The position numbers and the translations under genes were made by a program. The notes beneath the pieces are model-generated. The model was given only the letters and a program-made list of their open reading frames with translations, had not been told where the DNA came from and searched no databases. From Desmodesmus armatus (taxonomy: Eukaryota > Chlorophyta > Chlorophyceae > Sphaeropleales > Scenedesmaceae): a stretch of 64,000 nt of DNA. The stretch is from contig VIIQ02000641.1 of assembly GCA_007449985.2 (NCBI GenBank), forward strand, positions 124,001 through 188,000, written 5' to 3'. Shown here in pieces: positions 1 through 12,499 of this stretch; within the stretch, counting starts at the first letter, position 1; each line of letters begins with the position of its first letter.

Positions 1-3000
1 GCATCTTTTGAAGGGGTCGTATTTGTGCACTGCAACTCTACCAAGCACACACGGCACTGAAACAACATGTATTTATTGCTGTTGAGGCGCCGTTCACCTA
101 GTGCAGAGCATTCCATGACGCACCCCGGCCACCACCCTCACATCACCTGCCCACAGTGATATACTAGTCAGGTGCATCTATTTGAGGAGTCAGTTGTGTG
201 CACTAGCACTCTAGCCAGCATACACAGCCTTAATTCTGCATGTGTGAATTGCCGCTTGTTGCCACTTATTGCCGCATTTGGCTCCCCACGCCGTACCCCC
301 TCCCTTCCTCGCATAACGTGTTGTGAAGGCTGCTGGTGTTGCAATAGTCTCTTGCATCTTTTGAAGGGGTCGTATTTGTGCACTGCAACTCTACCAAGCA
401 CACACGGCACTGAAACAACATGTATTTATTGCTGTTGAGGCGCCGTTCACCTAGTGCAGAGCATTCCATGACGCACCCCGGCCACCACCCTCACATCACC
501 TGCCCACAGTGATATACTAGTCAGGTGCATCGATTTGAGGAGTCAGTTGTGTGCACTAGCACTCTAGCCAGCATACACAGCCTTAATTCTGCATGTGTGA
601 ATTGCCGCTTGTTGCCACTTATTGCCGCATTTGGCTCCCCACGCCGTACCCCCTCCCTTCCTCGCATAACGTGTTGTGAAGGCTGCTGGTGTTGAAGTTG
701 TCTTTTGCATCTTGCGGAGGGGGCTTAATTGTGCACTGCAACTCTTGCAAGCACACACGGCACTGAAACAACATGTATTTATTGCTGTTGAGGCAACATT
801 CAACTAGTGCAGAGCATTCCATAATGGACCCCGGCCACCACCCTCACATCACCTGCCCACAGTGATATACTAGTCAGGTGCATCTATTTGAGGAGTCATT
901 TGTGTGCACTAGCGCTCTAGCCAGCATACACATCCTTCACTCTGGATGTGTGAATTGCCGCTTGTTGCCACTTATTGCCGCATTTGACTCCCCACGCCGT
1001 ACCCCCTCCCTTGCTCGCATTACGTGTTTTGAAGGCTGCTGGTGTTGATGTTGTCTCTTGCATCTTGTGAAGGGGGCGTAATTGTGCACTGCAACTCTAG
1101 CAAGCACACACGGCACTGAAACAACATGTTTACTTATTGCTGTTGAAGCGCCGTGTACCTTCCCCCTCCCTTCAAGGAGGCGCCGTTCACCTAGTGCAGA
1201 GCATTCCATGACGGACCCCGGCCACCACCCTCACATCACCTGCACAGAGTGCTGTACCAGTCAGGTGCATCTATTTGAAGAGCCAGTTGTGTGCACTAGC
1301 GCTCTAGCAAGCAAACACAGCCTTCACTCTGCATGTGTGAATTGCCGCTTGTTGCCACTTATTGCCGCATTTGACTCCCCACGCCATACCCCCTCCCTTG
1401 CTCGCATTACGAGTTTTGAAGGCTGCTGGTGTTGAAGGTGTCTCTTGCATCTTGCGGAGGGGCCGTGATTGTGCATTGCAACTCTACCAAGCACACACGG
1501 CACTGAAACAACATGTATTTATTGCTGTTGAGGCGCCGTTCACCTAGTGCAGAGCATTCTGTGACGGACCCCGGCCACCACCCTCACATCACCTGCCCAG
1601 AGTGCTGTACTAGTCAGGTGCATCGATTTGAGGAGTCAGTTGTGTGCACTAGCGCTCTAGCCAGCATACACAGCCTTCACTCTGCATGTGTGAATTGCCA
1701 CTTGTTGCCACTTATTGCCGCATTTGACTCCCCACGCCATACTCCCTCCCTTGCTCGCATTACGAGTTTTGAAGGCTGCTGGTGTTGAAGTTGTCTCTTG
1801 CATCTTGCGGAGGGGGCGTAATTGTGCACTGCAACTCTAGCAAGCACACACGGCACTGAAACAACATGTATTTATTGCTGTTGAGGCAACATTCAACTAG
1901 TGCAGAGCATTCCATAATGGACCCCGGCCACCACCCTCACATCACCTGCCCAGAGTGATACACTAGTCAGGTGCATCTATTTGAGGAGTCATTTGTGTGC
2001 ACTAGCGCTCTAGCCAGCATACACATCCTTCACTCTGCATGTATGAATTGCCGCTTGTTGCCACTTATTGCCGCATTTGACTCCCCACGCCGTACCCCCT
2101 CCCTTGCTCGCATTACGTGTTTTGAAGGCTGCTGGTGTTGATGTTGGCTCTTGCATCTTGCGAAGGGGGTGTAATTGTGCACTGCAACTCTAGCAAGCAC
2201 ACACGGCACTGAAACAACATGTGTACTTATTGCTGTTGAAGCGCCGTGTACCTTCCCCCTCCCTTCAAGGAGGCGCCGTTCACCTAGTGCAGAGCATTTT
2301 ATGACGGACCCCGGCCACCACCCTCACATCACCTGCACAGAGTGCTGCACCAGTCAGGTGCATCTATTTGAGGAGTCAGTTGTGTGCACTAGCGCTCTAG
2401 CAAGCAAACACAGCCTTCACTCTGCACGTGTGAATTGCCGCTTGTTGCCACTTATTGCCGCATTTGACTCCCCACGCCATACCCCCTCCCTTGCTCGCAT
2501 TACGAGTTTTGAAGGCTGCTGGTGTTGAAGGTGTCTCTTGCATCTTGCGGAGGGGCCGTGATTGTGCATTGCAACTCTACCGAGCACACACGGCACTGAA
2601 ATACCATGGTTTTATTGCTGTTGAGGCGCCGTTCACCTAGTGCAGAGCATTCCATGACGGACCCCGGCCACCACCCTCACATCACCTGCACAGAGTGCTG
2701 TACTAGTCAGGTGCATCGATTTGAGGAGTCAGTTGTGTGCACTAGCGCTCTAGCCAGCATACACAGCCTTCACTCTGCATGTGTGAATTGCCGCTTGTTG
2801 CCGCTTATTGCTGCATTTGACTCCCCACGCCATACCCCCTCCCTTGCTCGCATTACGTGTTTTGAAAGCTGCTGGTGTTGAAGTAGTCTGTTGCATCATG
2901 CGGAGGGGCCGTGATTGTGCACTGCAACTCTAGCAAGCACACACGGCACTGAAACAACATGTTTACTTATTGCTGTTGAAGCGCCGTGTACCTTCCCCCT

Positions 3001-6000
3001 CCCTTCAAGGATGCGCCGTTCACCTAGTGCAGAGCATTCCATGACGGACCCCGGCCATCACCCTCACATCACCTGCCCACAGTGATATACTAGTCAGGTG
3101 CATCTTTTTGAGGAGTCAGTTGTGTGCACTAGCACTCTAGTCAGCATACACAGCCTTAATTCTGCATGTTTGCATTGTCGCTTGTGGCCGCTTGCTGCCA
3201 CATTTGACTCCACACCACGTACACTTTCCCTTCCTCGCACCACGTGTTGTGGAGGCTGCTGGTGTTGAAGTAGTCTGTTGCATCTTGCGGAGGGGGCAAT
3301 TTTGTGCACTGCAACTCCAGCAAGCACACACGGCACTAAAAACAACATGAATTTCTTGCTGTTGAAGCGCCGTGTACCTTCCCCCTCCCTTCTAGGAGGC
3401 GCCGTTCACCTAGTGCAGAGCATTCCATGACGGACCCCGGCCACCACCCTCACATCACCTGCCCAGAGTGCTGTACTAGTCAGGTGCATCGATTTGAGGA
3501 GTCAGTTGTGTGCACTAGCGCTCTAGCCAGCATACACAGCCTTCACTCTGCATGTATGAATTGCCGCTTGTTGCCGCTTGTTGCTGCATTTGACTCCCCA
3601 CGCCATACCCCCTCCCTTGCTCGCATTACGAGTTTTGAAAGCTGCTGGTGTTGAAGGTGTCTCTTGCATCTTGCGGAGGGGCCGAAATTGTGCATTGCAA
3701 CTCTACCGAGCACACACGGCACTGAAATACCATGGTTTTATTGCTGTTGAGGCACCATTCACCTAGTGCAGAGCATTCCATGACGGACCCCGGCCACCAC
3801 CCTCACATCACCTGCCCAGAGTGCTGTACTAGTCAGGTGCATCGATTTGAGGAGTCAGTTGTGTGCACTAGCGCTCTAGCCAACATACACAGCCTTCACT
3901 CTGCATGTATGAATTGCCGCTTGTTGCCGCTTGTTGCTGCATTTGACTCCCCACGCCATACCCCCTCCCTTGCTCGCATTACGAGTTTTAAAAGCTGCTG
4001 GTGTTGAAGGTGTCTCTTGCATCTTGCGGAGGGGCCGTGATTGTGCATTGCAACTCTACCGAGCACACACGGCACTGAAATACCATGGTTTTATTGCTGT
4101 TGAGGCGCCGTTCACCTAGTGCAGAGCATTCCATGACGGACCCCGGCCACCACCCTCACATCACCTGCCCAGAGTGCTGTACTAGTCAGGTGCATCTATT
4201 TGAGGAGTCAGTTGTGTGCACTAGCGCTCTAGCCAGCATACACAGCCTTCACTCTGCATGTGTGAATTGCCGCTTGTTGCCGCTTGTTGCTGCATTTGAC
4301 TCCCCACGCCATACCCCCTCCCTTGCTCGCATTACGTGTTTTGAAAGCTGCTGGTGTTGAAGTAGTCTGTTGCATCTTGCGGAGGGGGCGTAATTGTGCA
4401 CTGCAACTCTAGCAAGCACACACGGCACTGAACAACATGTTTACTTATTGCTGTTGAAGCGCCATGTACCTTCCCCCTCCCTTCAAGGATGCGCCGTTCA
4501 CCTAGTGCAGAGCATTCCATGACGGACCCCGGCCACCACCCTCACATCACCTGCACAGAGTGCTGTACTAGTCAGGTGCATCTTTTTGAGGAGTCAGTTG
4601 TGTGCACTAGCACTCTAGTCAGCATACACAGCCTTAATTCTGCATGTTTGAATTGTCGCTTGTGGCCGCTTGCTGCCACATTTGACTCCCCACCACGTAT
4701 ACTCTCCCTTCCACGCACCACGTGTTGTGGAGGCTGCTGGTGTTGAAGTAGTCTGTTGCATCTTGCGGAGGGGGCGTATTTGTGCACTGCAACTCCAGCA
4801 AGCACACACGGCACTAAAAACAACATGAATTTCTTGCTGTTGAAGCGCCGTGTACCTTCCCCCTCCCTTCAAGGAGGCGCCGTTCACCTAGTGCAGAGCA
4901 TTCCATGACGGACCCCGGCCACCACCCTCACATCACCTGCACAGAAGTGCTGTACCAGTCAGGTGCATCTATTTGAGGAGTCAGTTGTGTGCACTAGCGC
5001 TCTAGCAAGCAAATACAGCCTTCACTCTGCATGTGTGAATTGCCGCTTGTTGCCACTTATTGCCGCATTTGACTCCCCACGCCATACCCCCTCCCTTGCT
5101 CGCATTACGTGTTTTGAAGGCTGCTGGTGTTGAAGTTGTCTCTTGCATCTTGCGGAGGGGGCGTAATTGTGCACTGCAACTCTAGCAAGCACACACGGCA
5201 CTGAAACAACATGTTTACTTATTGCTGTTGAAGCGCCGTGTACCTTCCCCCTCCCTTCAAGGATGCGCCGTTCACCTAGTGCAGAGCATTCCATGACGGA
5301 CCCCGGCCACCACCCTCACATCACCTGCCCAGAGTGCTGTACTAGTCAGGTGCATCGATTTGAGGAGTCAGTTGTGTGCACTAGCGCTCTAGCCAGCATA
5401 CACAGCCTTCACTCTGCATGTGTGAATTGCCGCTTGTTGCCGCTTGTTGCTGCATTTGACTCCCCACGCCATACCCCCTCCCTTGCTCGCATTACGTGTT
5501 TTGAAAGCTGCTGGTGTTGAAGTAGTCTGTTGCATCTTGCGGAGGGGGCGTAATTGTGCACTGCAACTCTAGCAAGCACACACGGCACTGAAACAACATG
5601 TTTACTTATTGCTGTTGAAGCGCCGTGTACCTTCCCCCTCCCTTCAAGGAGGCGCCGTTCACCTAGTGCAGAGCATTCCATGACGGACCCCGGCCACCAC
5701 CCTCACATCACCTGCCCACAGTGATATACTAGTCAGGTGCATCTTTTTGAGGAGTCAGTTGTGTGCACTAGCACTCTAGTCAGCATACACAGCCTTAATT
5801 CTGCATGTTTGAATTGTCGCTTGTGGCCGCTTGCTGCCACATTTGACTCCCCACCACGTACACTCTCCCTTCCTCCCACCACGTGTTGTGGAGGCTGCTG
5901 GTGTTGAAGTAGTCTGTTGCATCTTGCGGAGAGGGCGTAATTGTGCACTGCAACTCCAGCAAGCACACACGGCACTATAAACAACATGAATTTCTTGCTG

Positions 6001-8608
6001 TTGAAGCGCCGTGTACCTTCCCCCTCCCTTCAAGGAGGCGCCGTTCACCTAGTGCAGAGCATTCCATGACGGACCCCGGCCACCACCCTCACATCACCTG
6101 CCCAGAGTGCTGTACTAGTCAGGTGCATCGATTTGAGGAGTCAGTTGTGTGCACTAGCGCTCTAGCCAGCATACACAGCCTTCACTCTGCATGTATGAAT
6201 TGCCGCTTGTTGCCACTTATTGCCGCATTTGACTCCCCACGTCATACCCCCTCCCTTGCTCGCATTACGTGTTTTGAAGGCTGATGGTGTTGAAGTTGTC
6301 TCTTGCATCTTGCGGAGGGGGCGTAATTGTGCACTGCAACTCTAGCAAGCACACACGGCACTGAAACAACATGTTTACTTATTGCTGTTGAAGCGCCGTG
6401 TACCTTCCCCCTCCCTTCAAGGATGCGCCGTTCACCTAGTACAGAGCATTCCATGACGGACCCCGGCCACCACCCTCACATCACCTGCCCAGAGTGCTGT
6501 ACTAGTCAGGTGCATCGATTTGAGGAGTCAGTTGTGTGCACTAGCGCTCTAGCCAGCATACACAGCCTTCACTCTGCATGTATGAATTGCCGCTTGTTGC
6601 CGCTTGTTGCTGCATTTGACTCCCCACGCCATACCCCCTCCCTTGCTCGCATTACGAGTTTTAAAAGCTGCTGGTGTTGAAGGTGTCTCTTGCATCTTGC
6701 GGAGGGGCCGTGATTGTGCATTGCAACTCTACCGAGCACACACGGCACTGAAATACCATGGTTTTATTGCTGTTGAGGCGCCGTTCACCTAGTGCAGAGC
6801 ATTCCATGACGGACCCCGGCCACCACCCTCACATCACCTGCCCAGAGTGCTGTACTAGTCAGGTGCATCGATTTGAGGAGTCAGTTGTGTGCACTAGCGC
6901 TCTAGCCAGCATACACAGCCTTCACTCTGCATGTGTGAATTGCCGCTTGTTGCCGCTTGTTGCTGCATTTGACTCCCCACGCCATACCCCCTCCCTTGCT
7001 CGCATTACGTGTTTTGAAAGCTGCTGGTGTTGAAGTAGTCTGTTGCATCTTGCGGAGGGGGCGTAATTGTGCACTGCAACTCTAGCAAGCACACACGGCA
7101 CTGAACAACATGTTTACTTATTGCTGTTGAAGCGCCATGTACCTTCCCCCTCCCTTCAAGGATGCGCCGTTCACCTAGTGCAGAGCATTCCATGACGGAC
7201 CCCGGCCACCACCCTCACATCACCTGCACAGAGTGCTGTACTAGTCAGGTGCATCTTTTTGAGGAGTCAGTTGTTTGCACTAGCACTCTAGTCAGCATAC
7301 ACAGCCTTAATTCTGCATGTTTGCATTGTCGCTTGTGGCCGCTTGCTGCCACATTTGACTCCCCACCACGTACACTCTCCCTTCCACGCACCACGTGTTG
7401 TGGAGGCTGCTGGTGTTGAAGTAGTCTGTTGCATCTTGCGGAGGGGGCGTATTTGTGCACTGCAACTCCAGCAAGCACACACGGCACTATAAACAACATG
7501 AATTTCTTGCTGTTGAAGCGCCGTGTACCTTCCCCCTCCCTTCAAGGAGGCGCCGTTCACCTAGTGCAGAGCATTCCATGACGGACCCCGGCCACCACCC
7601 TCACATCACCTGCCCAGAGTGCTGTACTAGTCAGGTGCATCGATTTGAGGAGTCAGTTGTGTGCACTAGCGCTCTAGCCAGCATACACAGCCTTCACTCT
7701 GCATGTGTGAATTGCCGCTTGTTGCCGCTTGTTGCTGCATTTGACTCCCCACGCCATACCCCCTCCCTTGCTCGCATTACGTGTTTTGAAAGCTGCTGGT
7801 GTTGAAGTAGTCTGTTGCATCTTGCGGAGGGGGCGTAATTGTGCACTGCAACTCTAGCAAGCACACACGGCACTGAAACAACATGTTTACTTATTGCTGT
7901 TGAAGCGCCGTGTACCTTCCCCCTCCCTTCAAGGATGCGCCGTTCACCTAGTGCAGAGCATTCCATGACGGACCCCGGCCACCACCCTCACATCACCTGC
8001 CCACAGTGATATACTAGTCAGGTGCATCTTTTTGAGGAGTCAGTTGTGTGCACTAGCACTCTAGTCAGCATACACAGCCTTAATTCTGCATGTTTGCATT
8101 GTCGCTTGTGGCCGCTTGCTGCCACATTTGACTCCCCACCACGTACACTCTCCCTTCCTCGCACCACGTGTTGTGGAGGCTGCTGGTGTTGAAGTAGTCT
8201 GTTGCATCTTGCGGAGGGGGCGTATTTGTGCACTGCAACTCCAGCAAGCACACACGGCACTAAAAACAACATGAATTTCTTGCTGCTGAAGCGCCGTGTA
8301 CCTTCCCCCTCCCTTCAAGGAGGCGCCGTTCACCTAGTGCAGAGCATTCCATGACGGACCCCGGCCACCACCCTCACATCACCTGCCCAGAGTGCTGTAC
8401 TAGTCAGGTGCATCGATTTGAGGAGTCAGTTGTGTGCACTAGCGCTCTAGCCAGCATACACAGCCTTCACTCTGCATGTGTGAATTGCCGCTTGCTGCCG
8501 CTTGTTGCTGCATTTGACTCCCCACGCCATACCCCCTCCCTTGCTTGCATTACGAGTTTTGAAGGCTGCTGGTGTTGAAGTTGTCTCTTGCATCTTGCGG
8601 AGGGGGCG
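1..8608. repeat. Tandem satellite array, 353/387-bp monomers
   Basis: A head-to-tail array fills the left end and is cut by the window edge. Copies of the landmark starting gcatctt(t/g) lie at 1, 354, 707 and 1,060 (353-bp spacing), then at 1,447 (387 bp) and 1,800 (353 bp). The long form carries an extra block of about 34 bp with ccttccccctccc next to the gcgccgttcacc motif. A diverged monomer class with cttgtggccgcttgctgcc recurs near 3.17, 4.66, 5.82, 7.33 and 8.10 kb. The block at about 3.9-4.9 kb recurs 2,673 bp further on, roughly seven monomers. Both strands are open for 60-117 codons, but neither period is a multiple of three, so these ORFs are not a repeated protein. The array ends at about 8,608, in the middle of a monomer. 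Confidence 0.95.
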
Positions 8609-9519
8609 AGCCTGCACAGTGCTACTGTGCGGCACACCGAGCGGTGTATGCACTCAACTACAGCCGCTGCAGGTTGCTGTGTGCACATAGCATCCATTGG
8701 GTATGCTCTGTGGCCCAAAACTTGTGTGGCACAGTACCTAGTCACGGACAGTAACAGCACTCCTGCTGTTGGACTGTGATAATCACTACTACTTGGTTCA
8801 ATCAAACCGGCTGTGCACACCCATCAGTAATTTTGGCAGTGCCAACTGACAGGCAAAGGGGCATGCCAAAATTTGGTACTCACCAAGATAGGGGGGAGGG
8901 CAGGGAAGGGTGCATGTAAGTGCATGTCCTGCCGAGAAGCTGCACGTAATGCCCTTTCGCTGTCATGACCCACCGTAGATGTCACCTAGGAAGCTGTCTT
9001 TGTTCTTGACACTGTTTCTGTTGGGTTTTTTAGTCCACTGTGCAGAGTGCCGCGCGGATCAAGCTTGGCACACATGTGCAGCACAGTGCAGCAGTCTGTT
9101 CACTGCAAGGGATGTGAGCCAGTTCCCAATGCTGCATTGGGCCCTGCATTGAGGGAAACCTATATGTGACACAATCACGGAATGAGCAGGACGGAAGGCA
9201 GGCTTGGAGCTGCTGGCACTGCGTCCAGGCAGACCGCACCTCAGGCAAATCCCCTGGGATCCCCAATGCACTCTTCCATGTTTGATTGTCGTCTTCTAGG
9301 ACAAAGCAAGCAATTTTGCACCCTCCAGAGCTTTCAAGCTTGCCCCCAGAAGTGCTGCCTGTTCTGCTGTGTTTGAACAGGCTGTCACACTGACCGGGGT
9401 CAGAGTGGCAACGTCTTGATGCTAGACAGTGCTTCTAACGTCGTCATCCCCTCCGTGCCGTGATCTGTTATCCGGTTTATGATCATTGGTGCGTGCCATT
9501 ACTAGCACTTGCAGCTGCA
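8609..9519. other. No recognised gene; unique sequence after the satellite
   Basis: Short ORFs of 60-117 codons on both strands have no recognisable domain, and those at the left edge start inside the satellite. No convincing exon or structured RNA was seen. Confidence 0.5.
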
Positions 9520-9718
9520 AAGCACAACTTTACCCTAAGCCGACAGGCTGTAGGTAAAGTGCCGTTGTCGTTTTGCACTTGTAGTTCCTACATGGAACTG
9601 GTCACACTGTTGACCAGTGTGACACCCTGTGCCAGCTGCCCATGTGTAGCAGGCAGCTGGCCATGCGACTTTGTTGCGTTCTTCTCGGGCATAATTGTGC
9701 GCTGACAAGCCTTGCGCT
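9520..9718. repeat. 199-bp direct repeat, left copy
   Basis: Almost identical to 12,274-12,472, with two substitutions seen. It contains a hairpin whose arms are gtcacactg and cagtgtgac, separated by five bases, near 9,602-9,624. The pair bounds a 2.95-kb unit in the manner of short LTRs, but the ends are not TG...CA and I see no flanking target-site duplication. Confidence 0.85.
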
Positions 9719-9961
9719 CTGCGTAGCAAACAGCTCGTGCGTGCGTTCCCTCTTTTGACTTGCTTTCGCAATAGAGTCCCGCTCATCAGCTTACATCAGG
9801 CTTTGACAGAGGTCTATTGCAGCTTCAGAGTCCACTACGTTCGCTATTGGGGCTCAAACGCTGTCGCGCAGTCAGGCAACAGCAGCAGCAGCATTCGTTT
9901 CCTCCCCAGACATTTTCTGGGCACGGCTGCAACGATAGTATCCAACTCTGCATTTTGCAGA

Positions 9962-12019
9962 ATGGGGCCCCGCAGGCTGCAGTCGAGGCGTGCCCGCAGC
10001 CAGCCCATCGCTGCAGCAGCAGCAGGCCCGCTCGCAATTGGAGACAGCGCCATGTTTAAAGCCATCCAGGCGCAGATCAGTCGCATGAACGAGCGCTTGG
10101 ACCAGCAGGCAGCTCAGAACGCAGCTGTCCCCACAGCTCTGACCTCAGTGGCAGCACAGGAGGTTGGCGAGGCAGTGATATGCCTGACACAGCATATGCT
10201 GGCTTCTACGACTGGTGAGTAGTGCCTTGGTATTGGTAAGGTTGCTATTTCTGGAACAGTGCTGCGATAGTCTTGCAACTCGACAGTTCCCTGTATGCCA
10301 TACAACAGTGTTGTTCAGCCGGCTTCATATCTACAGGTCGCATGCAGGTCAGCAGCGTTTTGGCATTGGCCCCAAGGGTAAGCTTTCTGTACCAAGTGGG
10401 TATTGATGGATGCAGCACAGATAAGGGGTGTGACATGCATGGTCAGCTGAGCTGTTGGCTGTGGCTGGCCAGGCACAGCAGCGGTCAGGGGCCTACTGGT
10501 TGGTAGTGACAGCTCACAGCAGTTGCCTGCATGCTAGCGCAGTCCGCAATGGGAAGGGATCTAGGACAGCCTTCTCTGCTCATTCAGCGTGCTTTCCAGC
10601 TTCAGTCTGATACTCACTGCTACGGCTTGGCCTAGTACAGCATCATCACAGTTTGCAAGGGTGGTCACTCTGGGCTGGGCGGGGGTCGTTGGACACCGCG
10701 CCAGACAGGGGTTTGGACACTTGCTGTGCCAGCTACGCCACCAGCTGTGGCCTACGGGCACAGTGGTGGGTAGGGGCCACTCTCATTAGCTCTCTCGCAC
10801 AACAGCATCAGTTACTGCATGCAGTAGTCTTGGTACATGCACTGTCGGCGGCCGCTGCATTGGTTAGACAGCTCACAATAGTTGCATGCATGTGTGCTGA
10901 GTGTGGCAAGGGTGGTCATTCTGTGCTGTGAGCTGGTGTTGCATGGCACAGCACAGACAGAAGTGGCACTTGCATGGTCAGCCGAGCTGTTGGCTGTGGC
11001 TGGCAGTCACAGCAGCAGGCAGGGGTCTACTAGTTGCTAGCGACGGCTCACGGCAGTTGCATGCATGCAGAGTGTGGCAAGGGGTCAATCTGTGCTGTGG
11101 CTGGTGTCGCTTGACACAGCACAGACAGAGGTGACACTTGCATAGTTAAGAGCTGTTGGCTGTGGCCGGTAGGCATAGCAGCAGGCAGGGGCCACTGCAT
11201 TGGTCGGGACAGCCCACAGCAGTTGCATGCATGTTTGCAGGATGTGGCAAGGGGTCAATCTGTGCTGTTGCTGGTGTCGCTTGACACAGCACAGACAGGG
11301 TGGCACTTGCACAGTAAGCTGAGCTGGTGGCTGTGGGTGGCAGGCACAGCTGCAGTCAGGGGCCACTGCATTCAATGATTGGTTGAAACAGTCATTGCCA
11401 GTTGCGTATTACTGCTGCACTGGATAGTAGAAATGGCATGGTGCTTTGTTCTGCTGCCCAAAGACGTTGAATATACAGGGGAGATGCCTTTGTCACAGCC
11501 CTCCGCCTGTCTCTGCGCCGATGCCTGCTCGGTTTACTGCTGCCAAGGGAAGTCTGTTGAGAATCCTGTTGATCATCCATTTCAAAGCATGCAAAACACA
11601 GGGCGGTTTTTTGCAGCGTATTTGAGCAACAGAAGCTGCGCCGCGTGTGCTGCCTTGCTGCGTGCCTGTACAACGGGTCAGCTGCCTGCCAAACAGCGTT
11701 GATAGGCTGCAATGACGTGCATTTACAGCCCAAAAAGACCTTTACGAAATGCTTGTTGCATGGCTGCGACATCTGCGGTGATGCTGCGCTGTTGTCTGCT
11801 GTAGATGCTGCAAAGATGCAGAGTGCTGGCCACTTCATGAAGGCCCTGTCCGTGCTGGACGCACTGAAGTTTTTACCATGTCTGGAGGGCAACGTGATGG
11901 TGCTGACCCGGCTTGCCTACAACATGGTGTCGGCAGAGCCCCAGTCCTCGGTATCTGTGCTGGCCAGTCGTGTGGCCACAGCAGCAGCCCTCGAGGGCTT
12001 GGCAGACGTGATCTACTAG
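9962..12019 (+). CDS. Candidate two-exon gene, unknown function
   Basis: Exon 1 would begin at the ATG at 9,962 and run to the donor ggtgagtag at about 10,213. It encodes a basic, Ala/Gln-rich helical peptide containing MFKAIQAQISRMNERL, which resembles a short coiled coil. The last exon, after an AG near 11,728, encodes about 95 residues including KALSVLDALKFLPCL and ends at TAG 12,017-12,019. The intervening 1.5 kb contains a minisatellite and would be intron. I recognise no family. The gene sits inside the 199-bp direct-repeat pair, so it may belong to a small retroelement-like unit (for example a gag-like protein) and not be a host gene. The splice model is inferred. Confidence 0.3.
10430..11370 (+). 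repeat. Diverged minisatellite, ~165-190-bp period
   Basis: Recurring elements are gctgttggctgtggc, cacagcagttgcatgcatg and tgtcgcttgacacagcacagac. Well-preserved units start near 10,990, 11,150 and 11,320; older copies lie upstream. The tract falls inside the proposed intron of the 9,962-12,019 gene. Confidence 0.7.
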
Positions 12020-12273
12020 TGCTGCCGCCACTTTGTGTCTGCACCTACTATGCCTTCCCGCGTGGCACCAAGTCGGCAGTTGCAGTCTGTACAGGGCATT
12101 TCAGTTGTGCAGTGGTGGGCTTTTGGCCACGCTCTCTGTCTCTCAGTTGCCACAAGGCAGTGGCATTCTTCTGGCATGCTGTGTGCTCTTGGGATTATAT
12201 CACATGTAACACATCATCCCACAACATTTCAATGTCCATGTCCATTGACTGAATTGAGATGGTGCAAAACGAC

Positions 12274-12472
12274 AAGCACAACTTAACCCTAAGCCGACAG
12301 GCTGTAGGTAAAGTGCCGTTGTCGTTTTGCACTTGTAGTTCCTACATGGAACTGGTCACACTGTTGACCAGTGTGACACCCTGTGCCAGCTGCCCATGTG
12401 CAGCAGGCAGCTGGCCATGCGACTTTGTTGCGTTCTTCTCGGGCATAATTGTGCGCTGACAAGCCTTGCGCT
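12274..12472. repeat. 199-bp direct repeat, right copy
   Basis: Partner of 9,520-9,718, of exactly the same length and with the same internal hairpin near 12,356-12,378. Sequence outside both copies is unrelated. Confidence 0.85.
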
Positions 12473-12499
12473 ACCCACCCAACCCACCCCTTCTTCATT

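Noticed and set aside
168..8590. Dozens of ORFs of 60-117 codons across the left 8.6 kb
   Set aside because: They repeat with the satellite; monomer lengths are not multiples of three, and equally open frames occur on both strands.
1..8608. CRISPR-like direct repeats
   Set aside because: Monomers of 353-387 bp have no short repeat/unique spacer pattern, and the context is eukaryotic.
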